This document shows, piece after piece, positions 51,071 through 59,837 of a DNA stretch of 64,000 nucleotides (position 1 is the stretch's first letter; every line of letters starts with the position of its first letter). Both the position numbers and the translations under genes were made by a program. The stretch comes from JAKFDI01 sp044508835. Its GTDB lineage: Bacteria > Pseudomonadota > Gammaproteobacteria > Burkholderiales > Burkholderiaceae_C. The DNA is taken from assembly GCA_044508835.1 (NCBI GenBank), contig JBIQHD010000010.1:56510-120509 (forward strand), read 5' to 3'. Below the pieces are notes generated by a model. That model was not told the DNA's origin. It saw only the letters and a program-made list of their open reading frames with translations, and made no database searches.

Positions 51071-52023
51071 GGGGTGAAATGCCAGGGCGTGTCCCGGCGG
51101 CAGCGCAGCACGCGCTCGAAGTGGGTGGGGTCGTGGGCCGCGAGCACCGCGGCGTCGCGCGGCAGGTGGAAGTCCCACAGGCGCGAGACCCAGAAGCGCA
51201 GCGCCGCGGCGCGAAGCATCGCCGGCAGCGAGCGCAGCTCGGCGCCGGCGAGCGGGCGCACGGCGTGGTAGGCCGCGACGAAGGCCACGGCGCGCGGCTC
51301 GACGAGGCGGCCCGTGCCGAGGTCGATGCACCAGTCGTTCAGGCACACGGCGACGTCGAACAGCAGGTGGTCGACGCCGGCGAAATAGAAGTCGAAGAAG
51401 CCGGTGAGCCGCTCGCCCTCGAACATCACGTTGTCGCGGAACAGGTCGGCGTGGATCGGCCCGCGCGGCAGTTCCGCGAAGGTGGCCGAGGCCGCGGCAT
51501 GCTGCTGGTAGGCGAGCTCGGACTCGATCAGCGTGCGCTGGTCGGGCGTGAGGTGCGGCGCGACGACCGGCACCGTCTCGCCCCACCAGGCCAGGCCGCG
51601 CAGGTTGGGCTGGTGCAGGCCGTAGTCGAGCCCGGCCAGGTGCATGCGCGCCAGCATGTCGCCCACGCTCGCGCAGTGCGCGGCGTCGGGCGCGAGGTGG
51701 TGGTGGCCGCGCAGGCGGTTCACCACCGCGGCCGGCTTGCCCTTGAGCGCGTGCAGGATCTCGCCCGAGGCATCGGCCTGCGGCTCGGGCACGGGGATGC
51801 CGCGCACCGCCAGGTGCTTCATCAGGTGCAGGTAGAACGGCAGCTGCGCGGCCGACAGGCGCTCGAACAGCGTGAGCACGTAGCGGCCGGCGGTGGTGTC
51901 GGCGAAGTAGTTGGTGTTCTCGATGCCGCCGGCGATGCCTTCCAGCGCGGTCAGCTCGCCGATGCCGAGCGTGCGGATCAGGGCCGACGCTTCGTCGTGC
52001 GAGACCTCGGTGAAGACGGCCAT
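51067..52023 (-). CDS. thrB: homoserine kinase (APH-fold type)
   Basis: A 318-residue kinase of the aminoglycoside-phosphotransferase fold that phosphorylates homoserine in threonine synthesis. It shows the typical N-terminus MAVFTEVSHDEASALIRTLGIG, IAGGIENTNYFADT, the catalytic loop IHADLFRDNVMF and the DFYFAGVDHLLFDVAVCLNDWC segment. This type replaces the GHMP ThrB in many beta- and gammaproteobacteria. It lies one base after the DUF2782 gene and overlaps the membrane-protein gene by 4 bases. No threonine leader peptide is seen upstream. Confidence 0.94.
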   Translation of the reverse strand: MAVFTEVSHDEASALIRTLGIGELTALEGIAGGIENTNYFADTTAGRYVLTLFERLSAAQLPFYLHLMKHLAVRGIPVPEPQADASGEILHALKGKPAAVVNRLRGHHHLAPDAAHCASVGDMLARMHLAGLDYGLHQPNLRGLAWWGETVPVVAPHLTPDQRTLIESELAYQQHAAASATFAELPRGPIHADLFRDNVMFEGERLTGFFDFYFAGVDHLLFDVAVCLNDWCIDLGTGRLVEPRAVAFVAAYHAVRPLAGAELRSLPAMLRAAALRFWVSRLWDFHLPRDAAVLAAHDPTHFERVLRCRRDTPWHFTP

Positions 52024-52024
52024 G

Positions 52025-52339
52025 TCAGAAGGACAGGACGTTCCACACGCGCTTACCTGTTGCCCCGCGCGTGCCGCTGACGTTGTCGGAGGTCTCGTGC
52101 GAGCCGTCGCCGGTCAGGATCTCGTAGCTGCGCACCGTGCCGCCCTTGGGCGTGACGGTGACGCTGCGCAGCTGGCCGCGCACGCGCAGCTCCTCGATGC
52201 GCGTGCCGCCGTCCTCGACGACGGTGCGCGCCACCTGCGGCTCGCCGCCGCGCGCGGGCGCGTCGGGCTGCGGCGCGGCCGTCTGCGCCCAGGACACGGT
52301 GCCGCAGCAGGCGAGAACGAGCGCGAGGGCGGATTTCAT
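52025..52339 (-). CDS. DUF2782 exported protein
   Basis: A 104-residue periplasmic protein of DUF2782, a small family that often sits between thrB and polA in proteobacteria, as here. The signal peptide is MKSALALVLACCGTVSWAQ. The mature part has the family segment TRIEELRVRGQLRSVTVTPKGG...YEILTGDG and ends RVWNVLSF. Function is unknown. First gene of the thrB operon, with TAGAAT 6 nt before the ATG. Confidence 0.88.
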   Translation of the reverse strand: MKSALALVLACCGTVSWAQTAAPQPDAPARGGEPQVARTVVEDGGTRIEELRVRGQLRSVTVTPKGGTVRSYEILTGDGSHETSDNVSGTRGATGKRVWNVLSF

Positions 52340-52345
52340 GCGGCC

Positions 52346-52351
52346 ATTCTA
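52346..52351 (-). promoter_or_regulatory. -10-like hexamer abutting the DUF2782 start
   Basis: TAGAAT on the minus strand, then GGCCGC and the ATG. No Shine-Dalgarno sequence is present. It would drive the thrB operon. Confidence 0.5.
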
Positions 52352-52391
52352 GGGGGGCGGCATGCCCTTCGCAGGGCGGCGGGCGGCCGCG

Positions 52392-54017
52392 CTACGGGGC
52401 GCGGCGCAGCGGTTCGGCGATGAAGCGCGAGACCACCGGCGGCTTGTCGCCGACGTGGAACGCGAGCCGGCGCGCGCGCAGCGCCACGTCGCCCGCGGTC
52501 ACGCGGTCGAAGCGGCGCAGGTGCTCGACCCAGCTGTCGTCGATGAAGTACTCGATCCAGCGCTTCGGGTCGGCCGAGTCGCGGAACAGCTCCCAGGCCA
52601 GCGCGCCGTGCTGCAGCCGGGTGCGCCGGCTGTCCGCCATCACGGCCTTGAAGTCGTCCACGCGCGCGGGGTCGACGAAGTACTCGATGGTCACGAGCAC
52701 CGGCCCGGCGTCGGCGTTCACCGGCACGGCGGAGACCGGCGGCGTCCAGGTGCGCTGCGGCGTCAGGTCGTCGACCGGCGCATCCGACAGCGTCACGCGG
52801 CGCAGCAGCAGCATCGCCAGCACGCCGGCGCAGGAGCCGGCGATGACGCCCGCCTGCACGCCCGTGAAGCCGGCGACTTGCCCCCACAGCGCGGCGCCGA
52901 GCGCGCTGCTGCCCATCAGCGACATCTGGAAGATCGACATGCCGCGCGCGCGCACCCAGTCGGGCAGCGCCATCTGCGCCGAGATGGACAGCGAGTTCGC
53001 CACCGCCATCCATGCGGTGCCGGCGAAGAACATCGCCGGCGCGGCCACCCAGAGGTTGGGCGCGAAGGCCACGGTGGCCGAGGCGGCGGCATGGATCAGC
53101 GTGCCGCGGCGCATCATCCGGTCGGGCGAGTAGCGCTGGCGCAGGCGCGGCATCGTGAGCGCGGCGACGATGGCGCCGGCGCCCATGGCGGCCAGCAGCG
53201 TCGAGAACGCGCCGGCGCTCTCGCCGTGCATGCGCCGCGCCAGCAGCGGCAGCAGCGCCATCAGCGCGCTCGACTGCACGAAGAACAGCATCACCCGCAG
53301 CAGCACCACGCGCATGCGCTGCGACTGGCGCACGTACTGCACGCCCACCCGGATGGCGCCGAGGAAGCGCTCGCCGGGCAGGGCGCTGGTGGCCTGGGGC
53401 TCGTGCTTCCAGCGCAGCACCAGCACGCCCACGATGGTGGCGAGCACCGCGTTGAGGATGTAGACGTAGGTGCTGCCGGCGGCGGCGATGATCACGCCGG
53501 CGAGCGTGGGCCCGATGATGCGCGAGGCGTTCATCGCCACGCCGTTGAGCGCCAGCGCCGCCGGCAGCTGCGGCCGCTCGACCAGCGTGGGCACGATGGC
53601 GGCCATCACCGGCATGCGCATCGCCAGGCCCGCGCCGTTGGCGAAGGTGAGCACCAGCAGCAGCGGCGCGGTGATGACGCCGCTGCCCACCGCCAGCGCG
53701 GTGAGGATGGCGACCGAGCCCACCCACACCTGCGTGGCCAGCAGGTAGCGCTTGCGGTCGAGGATGTCGGCGATGGCGCCGCTCGGCAGCCCGAGCAGGA
53801 ACATCGGCAGCGTGGCGGCGCTGGAGACGAGGGCCACGATCACCGGCGAGGTGGTGAGCGTGGTCATCAGCCAGGCGGCCGCCACGTCGTTCAGCCAGAG
53901 GCAGGTGTTCGAGAGGAGGCCTGCCGTCCAGAGCAGGCGGAAGGCGGGGGTCTTGAGCGGCTCCAGCGCGGACAGCGACTGGGAAGACGGTGCTTGCGGT
54001 TCGGGTACGTCGGTCAT
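52392..54017 (-). CDS. MFS transporter (MFS_3/EntS-like) with C-terminal ABM-like domain
   Basis: A 541-residue protein. Residues 20-425 are a 12-helix major-facilitator domain of the MFS_3 (EntS/DUF894) type, with the A-motif-like GLPSGAIADILDRKRYLL. Residues about 440-541 form a soluble domain (PVLVTIEYFVDPARVDDFKAVMADSR and RRTRLQHGALAWELFRDSADPKRWIEYF in separate parts) that resembles an antibiotic-biosynthesis-monooxygenase/dimeric ferredoxin-like fold. EntS relatives export siderophores. The cargo here is unknown. It stands alone between DUF2782 and polA, divergent from polA. Confidence 0.85.
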   Translation of the reverse strand: MTDVPEPQAPSSQSLSALEPLKTPAFRLLWTAGLLSNTCLWLNDVAAAWLMTTLTTSPVIVALVSSAATLPMFLLGLPSGAIADILDRKRYLLATQVWVGSVAILTALAVGSGVITAPLLLVLTFANGAGLAMRMPVMAAIVPTLVERPQLPAALALNGVAMNASRIIGPTLAGVIIAAAGSTYVYILNAVLATIVGVLVLRWKHEPQATSALPGERFLGAIRVGVQYVRQSQRMRVVLLRVMLFFVQSSALMALLPLLARRMHGESAGAFSTLLAAMGAGAIVAALTMPRLRQRYSPDRMMRRGTLIHAAASATVAFAPNLWVAAPAMFFAGTAWMAVANSLSISAQMALPDWVRARGMSIFQMSLMGSSALGAALWGQVAGFTGVQAGVIAGSCAGVLAMLLLRRVTLSDAPVDDLTPQRTWTPPVSAVPVNADAGPVLVTIEYFVDPARVDDFKAVMADSRRTRLQHGALAWELFRDSADPKRWIEYFIDDSWVEHLRRFDRVTAGDVALRARRLAFHVGDKPPVVSRFIAEPLRRAP

Positions 54018-54090
54018 CGCAGGCAGGAAGGCAAGCTGCGGACTCTAGCAGCCGGCCGGCAGGCAGCGGCGAGGCGGCGGGCGCTTCCGC

Positions 54091-54096
54091 CACAAT
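54091..54096 (+). promoter_or_regulatory. -10-like hexamer abutting the polA start
   Basis: CACAAT in the context GCTTCCGCCACAATC, the same as before ftsK, 6 nt upstream of the ATG. No Shine-Dalgarno sequence is present. Confidence 0.5.
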
Positions 54097-54102
54097 CCGC
54101 CG

Positions 54103-56868
54103 ATGAGCGAAACCACCCCCGCCGCGCCCGGCACGCTGCTGCTGGTCGACGGCTCCAGCTACCTCTACCGCGCCTACCACGCGCTGCCCGACCTGCGCGC
54201 GCCCGACGGCTTCCCGACCGGCGCCGTGCACGGCATGGTGGCGATGATGAAGCGCCTGCGCGAGCAGTTCCCGAGCGAGCACGCGGCCTGCGTGTTCGAC
54301 GCCAAGGGCAGGACGTTCCGCGACGACTGGTACGCCGAGTACAAGGGCCACCGCCCGCCGATGCCGGAAGACCTGGCCCGGCAGATCGAGCCCATCCACG
54401 AGGTGGTGAAGCTGCTCGGCTGGCCGGTGCTGGAAGTGCCCGGCATCGAGGCCGACGACGCCATCGGCACGCTCGCCTGCGCGGCGGCGAAGCGCGGGCA
54501 CCGGGTCGTCATCTCCACCGGCGACAAGGACCTGGCGCAGCTCGTCACGCCGCAGGTCACGCTCATCAACACCATGAGCATGGAGTCGCTGGACGTGGCC
54601 GGCGTCACCGCCAAGTTCGGCGTGCCGCCGGAGCGCATCGTCGACTACCTCGCCCTGATCGGCGACGCGGTGGACAACGTGCCGGGCGTCGACAAGGTCG
54701 GCCCCAAGACCGCGGCCAAGTGGATCGCCGAGCACGGCTCGCTCGAAGGCGTGATGGCGGCCGCGCCCACCATGAAGGGCGTGGCCGGCGAGAACCTGCG
54801 CCGCGCCCTCGACTGGCTGCCGCAGGGCCGCCGCCTCGTCACCGTGGTGTGCGACTGCGACCTGTCGGGCCACGTGGCCGACTGGCCGGCGTTCGAGTCG
54901 CTGGCGCTGCGCGAGATCGACCGCGAGGGCCTGCTCGCGTTCTACGACCGCTACGGCTTCAAGACGATGAAGAAGGAGCTCGAGGCGGGGAACGGCGGCG
55001 CGGCGGCTGCGCCCATCGGCGACCTGTTCGTCGAGTCGGAGGCCGCCGCGGCGCCGCTGGCCGAGCGCCGCTACGACCCCATCCTCGACCTGCCCACGCT
55101 CGACGCCTGGATCGCGACGCTGCGCGCCGCGCCGCTCGTCGCGCTCGACACCGAGACCGATTCGCTCGACGCGATGCGCGCGCAGGTCGTGGGCATCTCC
55201 TTCAGCGTGGAGCCGGGCGTGGCCGCCTACGTGCCGCTGCGCCACGACTACGCCGGCGTGCCGGAGCAACTGCCGGTGGACGAGGTGCTGGCGCGGCTGA
55301 AGCCCTGGCTCGAGGACGAGCAGGCGCCCAAGCTCGGCCAGCACATCAAGTACGACATCCAGGTGCTGGCCAACGCCGGCATCGCCGTGCGCGGCTACCG
55401 CCACGACACGCTGCTGCAGAGCTACGTGCTGGAAGCCCACAAGCCGCACGGGCTGGAGAGCCTCGGCCGGCGCCACCTCGGGCGCAGCGGCCTGTCGTAC
55501 GAGGACGTGTGCGGCAAGGGCGTGAACCAGATCCCGTTCGCCCAGGTCGACATCGCGCGCGCCACCGAGTACTCGGGCGAGGACAGCGAGATGACGCTGC
55601 ACGTGCACCGCACGCTGTGGCCGATGGTCGAGGCCGACGCCGGCCTGCGCTACGTGTACGAATCCATCGAGATGCCGGTGTCGCTGATCCTGCAGCGCAT
55701 CGAGCGCACCGGCGTGCTGATCGACAGCGAATGCCTCGCGCTGCAGAGCCGCGAGCTCGCCGAGCGCATGGTGGCGCTGGAGCAGAAGGCCTACGACCTG
55801 GCCGGCCAGCCCTTCAACCTCGGCTCGCCCAAGCAGATCGGCGAGGTGCTGTTCACCAAGCTCGCCATGCCGGTGGTCAAGAAGACGGCGAGCGGCACGC
55901 CCTCCACCGACGAGGAGGTGCTGGCCAGGCTGGCCGAGGACTACCCGCTGCCGGCGGCCATCCTCGAGCACCGCAGTCTCGCCAAGCTCAAGGGCACCTA
56001 CACCGACAAGCTGCCGCTGATGGTCAACCCGCACACCGGCCGCGTGCACACCAACTACGCGCAGGCGGTGGCGGTGACGGGGCGGCTGGCGAGCAACGAC
56101 CCGAACCTGCAGAACATCCCCATCCGCACGCCCGAGGGCCGGCGCGTGCGCGAGGCCTTCATCGCGCCGCCGGGGCACGTGATCCTCTCGGCCGACTACT
56201 CGCAGATCGAGCTGCGCATCATGGCCGACATCAGCGGCGACGAGAACCTGCTCAAGGCCTTCGTCGACGGCATGGACGTGCACCGCGCCACCGCGGCCGA
56301 GGTCTTCGCCATCGCGCCCGAGGCGGTGACGAGCGAGCAGCGGCGCTACGCCAAGACCATCAACTTCGGCCTCATCTACGGCATGGGCGCGTTCGGGCTG
56401 GCGTCGAGCCTGGGCATCGAGCGCAACGCGGCGGCGGCCTACATCGAGCGCTACTTCGCGCGCTACCCCGGCGTGAAGCGCTACATGGACGAGACCCGCG
56501 CCTCGGCCAAGGCGCGCGGCTACGTCCAGACGCTGTTCGGGCGGCGCATCTACCTGCCCGAGATCAACGGCGGCAACGGCCCGCGCCGCACCGCGGCCGA
56601 GCGCCAGGCGATCAACGCGCCCATGCAGGGCACGGCCGCCGACCTCATCAAGCTGGCGATGATCGCCGTGCAGCGCCTGCTCGACGACGAGCGCCGGACC
56701 ACGCGCATGGTCATGCAGGTGCATGACGAGCTGGTGTTCGAGGTGCCCGAGGCCGAGCTCGACTGGGCCCGGCAGGCCATTCCCGCGGCCATGGCGGCGG
56801 TGGCGACGCTGAAGGTGCCGCTGGTGGCCGAGGTGGGCGTCGGGCCGAACTGGGACCAGGCGCACTGA
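54103..56868 (+). CDS. polA: DNA polymerase I
   Basis: A 921-residue polymerase for Okazaki-fragment maturation and repair. The N-terminal 5'-nuclease domain (1-300) has DGSSYLYRAYHALP, KGHRPPMPEDL and the ISTGDKDLAQLV metal cluster. The 3'-5' exonuclease keeps its residues (D349 and E351 in ALDTETDSLD, HIKYD, and YSGEDSEM), so proofreading should be active. The polymerase has motif A with D698 (ADYSQIELRI), motif B KTINFGLIYGMGAFG and motif C with D875 (VMQVHDELVF). Full length compared with E. coli (928). Confidence 0.97.
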   Translation: MSETTPAAPGTLLLVDGSSYLYRAYHALPDLRAPDGFPTGAVHGMVAMMKRLREQFPSEHAACVFDAKGRTFRDDWYAEYKGHRPPMPEDLARQIEPIHEVVKLLGWPVLEVPGIEADDAIGTLACAAAKRGHRVVISTGDKDLAQLVTPQVTLINTMSMESLDVAGVTAKFGVPPERIVDYLALIGDAVDNVPGVDKVGPKTAAKWIAEHGSLEGVMAAAPTMKGVAGENLRRALDWLPQGRRLVTVVCDCDLSGHVADWPAFESLALREIDREGLLAFYDRYGFKTMKKELEAGNGGAAAAPIGDLFVESEAAAAPLAERRYDPILDLPTLDAWIATLRAAPLVALDTETDSLDAMRAQVVGISFSVEPGVAAYVPLRHDYAGVPEQLPVDEVLARLKPWLEDEQAPKLGQHIKYDIQVLANAGIAVRGYRHDTLLQSYVLEAHKPHGLESLGRRHLGRSGLSYEDVCGKGVNQIPFAQVDIARATEYSGEDSEMTLHVHRTLWPMVEADAGLRYVYESIEMPVSLILQRIERTGVLIDSECLALQSRELAERMVALEQKAYDLAGQPFNLGSPKQIGEVLFTKLAMPVVKKTASGTPSTDEEVLARLAEDYPLPAAILEHRSLAKLKGTYTDKLPLMVNPHTGRVHTNYAQAVAVTGRLASNDPNLQNIPIRTPEGRRVREAFIAPPGHVILSADYSQIELRIMADISGDENLLKAFVDGMDVHRATAAEVFAIAPEAVTSEQRRYAKTINFGLIYGMGAFGLASSLGIERNAAAAYIERYFARYPGVKRYMDETRASAKARGYVQTLFGRRIYLPEINGGNGPRRTAAERQAINAPMQGTAADLIKLAMIAVQRLLDDERRTTRMVMQVHDELVFEVPEAELDWARQAIPAAMAAVATLKVPLVAEVGVGPNWDQAH

Positions 56869-56895
56869 GACGCTGATCTTCACCGGAGCGCAGCC

Positions 56896-57963
56896 ATGCA
56901 CATCGGCATCCTCACCGGCGGGGGCGACTGCCCCGGCCTGAACGCCGTCATCCGCGTGGTCACGCGCGCCCTCGTCAACGAGGGGGGCGTGCGCGTCAGC
57001 GGCATCGAGCACGGCTTCCTCGGCCTCATCGAGGACCGCGTGCGCCCGCTGGACGCCCACGCAGTGCGCGGCATCGTGGCGCGCGGCGGCACCATCCTCG
57101 GCTCGCACAACAAGGCCGACCCGTTCCGCTATGCCGGCGCGGGCGGCGCCGACGTCACCGACCGTGTGCTCGAGACCGTGCGGCGCCACGGCCTGGACGC
57201 CATCGTGGCCATCGGCGGCGACGGCACCATGGCCGGCGCGCACGGGCTGTCGCGCCTGGGCATCCGCTTCGTCGGCGTGCCCAAGACCATCGACAACGAC
57301 CTGATGCACACCGACCGCACGTTCGGCTTCGACAGCGCGGTGTCGGTGGTGGCCGAGGCGATCGAGCGCCTGGAGACCACGGCGCAGAGCCACGGCCGCG
57401 TGATGGTGGTGGAGACCATGGGCCGCTACGCCGGCTGGATCGCGCTGGAGGCCGGCCTGGCCGGCGGGGCCGACGTGATCCTGCTGCCCGAGCTGCCCTA
57501 CGACCTGCAGGCCGTGGCCGCGCACTGCCGCGCGCGCGAGGCCGACCCGGGCTACACCATCGTCTGCGTGGCCGAGGGCGCGCTGCCGCGCGGCGGGCGG
57601 ATGACGGTGCAGGCGGTGATGCCCGAGAGCCCCGACCCCATCCGCCTGGGCGGCATCGGCAACGTGCTGCGCGAGCAGCTGCAGCCGCTGCTCGGCAGCG
57701 AGGTGCGCACCACGCTGCTGGGCCACGTGCAGCGCGGCGGCGCGCCCACCGCCTTCGACCGCGTGCTGGCCACCCGCTTCGGCCACCACGCGGCGCGCAT
57801 GGCGCTGCGCGGCGAGTTCGACCGCATGGTGGTGCTGCGCGGCGAGCGCTGCGACAGCGTGCCGCTGGCCGACGTGGCGGGCCTGAACCGCACCGTGCCG
57901 CTCGACCATCCGCTGCTCGGCGCCGCCCGGGCGCTCGGCGTGTCGCTCGGCCAGCCGGCGTGA
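56896..57963 (+). CDS. 6-phosphofructokinase (group with Gly104/Lys124)
   Basis: A 355-residue phosphofructokinase converting fructose 6-phosphate to the 1,6-bisphosphate. It has the nucleotide loop GILTGGGDCPGLNAVIR, IGGDGTMAGAHG and PKTIDNDLMHTD with the catalytic Asp, and ETMGRYAGWIALEAG. In E. coli numbering it carries Gly at 104 (G110 here), typical of ATP use, but Lys at 124 (K130), typical of pyrophosphate use. This mixed pair occurs in the group III/X enzymes, and the phosphoryl donor cannot be settled by eye. GGAG precedes the ATG. It is 27 bp after polA and 19 bp before the transporter gene. Confidence 0.9.
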   Translation: MHIGILTGGGDCPGLNAVIRVVTRALVNEGGVRVSGIEHGFLGLIEDRVRPLDAHAVRGIVARGGTILGSHNKADPFRYAGAGGADVTDRVLETVRRHGLDAIVAIGGDGTMAGAHGLSRLGIRFVGVPKTIDNDLMHTDRTFGFDSAVSVVAEAIERLETTAQSHGRVMVVETMGRYAGWIALEAGLAGGADVILLPELPYDLQAVAAHCRAREADPGYTIVCVAEGALPRGGRMTVQAVMPESPDPIRLGGIGNVLREQLQPLLGSEVRTTLLGHVQRGGAPTAFDRVLATRFGHHAARMALRGEFDRMVVLRGERCDSVPLADVAGLNRTVPLDHPLLGAARALGVSLGQPA

Positions 57964-57982
57964 GCGGGGGGCCGGCCCCGCG

Positions 57983-59806
57983 ATGAGCCTGCAGCTGGCC
58001 GCGGTGCTCGCGCTGCTGGCGTGCGCCGTGGCCATGTTCGCGCTCGGGCGGCCGCGCAGCGACGCGGTCGCGCTGCTGATGATGCTGGCGCTGCCGTTCA
58101 CCGGCGTCGTCACCCTGCAGGAGTCGCTCGCCGGCCTGGCCGACCCGAGCGTGGTGCTCATCGCGCTGCTCTTCGTCATCGGCGAGGGCCTGGTGCGCAC
58201 CGGCGTGGCGCAGCGCCTGGGCGACTGGCTGGTGGCGCGCGGCGGCGCGAACGAGGCGCGGCTGGTCGCGCTGCTGATGGTCATCGTCGCCACCGTCGGC
58301 TCGGTGATGAGCTCCACCGGCGTGGTGGCGCTGTTCATCCCGGTGGTGCTGCGCATCGCCGCGAACACCGGCATCGCGCGCGAGCGGCTGCTGATGCCGC
58401 TGAGCGCGGCCGCGCTCGTCAGCGGCATGATGACGCTGGTGGGCACGCCGCCCAACCTGGTGGTGCAGGGCGAGCTGGTGCGCCACGGCCATGCCGGCTT
58501 CGGCTTCTTCGCCTTCACGCCCTTCGGCGTGCCGGTGCTGGCGCTGGCGGTGCTCTGGCTGCTGGCGGCGCGGCGCGGGCTGGACCGGGCCGCGCCTGGC
58601 GCGCAGGCGCCGGCACGGCCGCGCCTTTCCACCTGGATCGACGAGTACGCGCTCGACGGGCGCGCCCACCGGCTGCGGGTGGCCGACGATTCGCCGCTCG
58701 TCGGGCGCAGCCTGCAGGACCTCGACCTGCGCGCCTCCGCCGGCGTGAACGTGCTCGCCATCGAGCGCGCGGGGCGCTTCTCGCGCCGGCTCGAGCCGCC
58801 GAGCGCCGCCAGCGTGCTCGCCGGCGGCGACCGGCTGGTCATCGACCTCGACCCCGGCGCCGACCTCGCGCAGGTGGCGCGGCGGCTCGGCCTCGCGCCG
58901 CGCCCGCTGCCCGGCGGCTACTTCGGCGACCTGTCGCAGGCGATCGGCATGGCCGAGGTCATCGTGCCGGCGCACTCGCGCCTCGTGGGCCGGACGGTCG
59001 TCCAGGCGCGGCTGCGCTCGTCCACCGGGCTGACCGTGGTCGGCCTGCGGCGCGGGCGCACGCCGCTGGCGCAGGGGCCGCTCGGCGAGCCGCTGCAGGT
59101 GGGCGACACGCTGCTGGTGGTGGGGCTGTGGCGCGCCATCCACGAGCTGGCGGCCGAGGGCCGCGACCTGAGCGTGGTGCAGCTGCCGGTGGAGTTCGAC
59201 CACAGCACGCCGGCCGCCGACCGCGCGCCGCAGGCCCTGGCGGTGCTGGGGCTGGTGGTGGCGCTGATGGCCGGCGGCATCGTGCCCAACGTGCAGGCGG
59301 CGCTGATCGGCTGCCTGCTGCTGGGGCTGGCCGGCTGCGTGGACCTGCGCAGCGCCTACCGGGCGATCCACTGGCCGAGCCTCGTCCTCATCGTCGGCAT
59401 GCTGCCGTTCTCGCTGGCGCTGCAGCGCACCGGCGGCATCGAGCTCGCGGCGAGCGGCCTGGTGGCGCTGGCCGGCGAGGCGGGGCCGCGCCTGCTGCTG
59501 GCGGCGCTGTTCGCCTGCACCTCGCTGGCGGGCCTGTTCATCTCCAACACCGCCACCGCGGTGCTGATGGCACCCGTGGCGCTGTCGATCGCGCAGACGC
59601 TGGGCGCGTCGCCGTACCCGTTCGCGATGACGGTGGCGCTGGCCTCGTCGGCCGCGTTCATGACGCCGGTGTCCTCGCCGGTCAACCTGCTGGTGGCCGG
59701 CCCCGGCGGCTACCGCTTCATGGACTTCGTGCGCGTCGGCGTGCCGCTGAACCTGGCCACCGGCGCGGTCGCGGTGCTGCTGGTGCCGTGGCTGCTGCCG
59801 CCGTGA
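57983..59806 (+). CDS. SLC13-type transporter with two TrkA-C (RCK_C) domains
   Basis: A 607-residue inner-membrane carrier. Two helical halves of the divalent-anion/Na+ symporter (SLC13, ArsB/NhaD-like) fold flank a cytoplasmic insert (about 210-400). The first half has SVMSSTGVVALFIPVVLRIA and TLVGTPPNLVVQGELV. The second has LFISNTATAVLMAPVALSIA and TPVSSPVNLLVAGPGGY. The insert holds two TrkA-C-like repeats (LVGRSLQDLDLRASAGVNVLAIERAG and LVGRTVVQARLRSSTGLTVVGLRRG), which in relatives bind regulatory ligands. Substrate candidates are sulfate or dicarboxylates. It follows the phosphofructokinase by 19 bp. Confidence 0.88.
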   Translation: MSLQLAAVLALLACAVAMFALGRPRSDAVALLMMLALPFTGVVTLQESLAGLADPSVVLIALLFVIGEGLVRTGVAQRLGDWLVARGGANEARLVALLMVIVATVGSVMSSTGVVALFIPVVLRIAANTGIARERLLMPLSAAALVSGMMTLVGTPPNLVVQGELVRHGHAGFGFFAFTPFGVPVLALAVLWLLAARRGLDRAAPGAQAPARPRLSTWIDEYALDGRAHRLRVADDSPLVGRSLQDLDLRASAGVNVLAIERAGRFSRRLEPPSAASVLAGGDRLVIDLDPGADLAQVARRLGLAPRPLPGGYFGDLSQAIGMAEVIVPAHSRLVGRTVVQARLRSSTGLTVVGLRRGRTPLAQGPLGEPLQVGDTLLVVGLWRAIHELAAEGRDLSVVQLPVEFDHSTPAADRAPQALAVLGLVVALMAGGIVPNVQAALIGCLLLGLAGCVDLRSAYRAIHWPSLVLIVGMLPFSLALQRTGGIELAASGLVALAGEAGPRLLLAALFACTSLAGLFISNTATAVLMAPVALSIAQTLGASPYPFAMTVALASSAAFMTPVSSPVNLLVAGPGGYRFMDFVRVGVPLNLATGAVAVLLVPWLLPP

Positions 59807-59837
59807 CGCGCGGGCGCTCCTGTAGCATCCGCTCCCC

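Noticed and set aside
52336..58842. A 2168-codon open frame on the minus strand across polA, the phosphofructokinase and the transporter
   Set aside because: It is a shadow of high-GC coding sequence on the other strand. The translation is low-complexity Arg/Ala/His text without family motifs, while the + strand genes have complete catalytic motifs.
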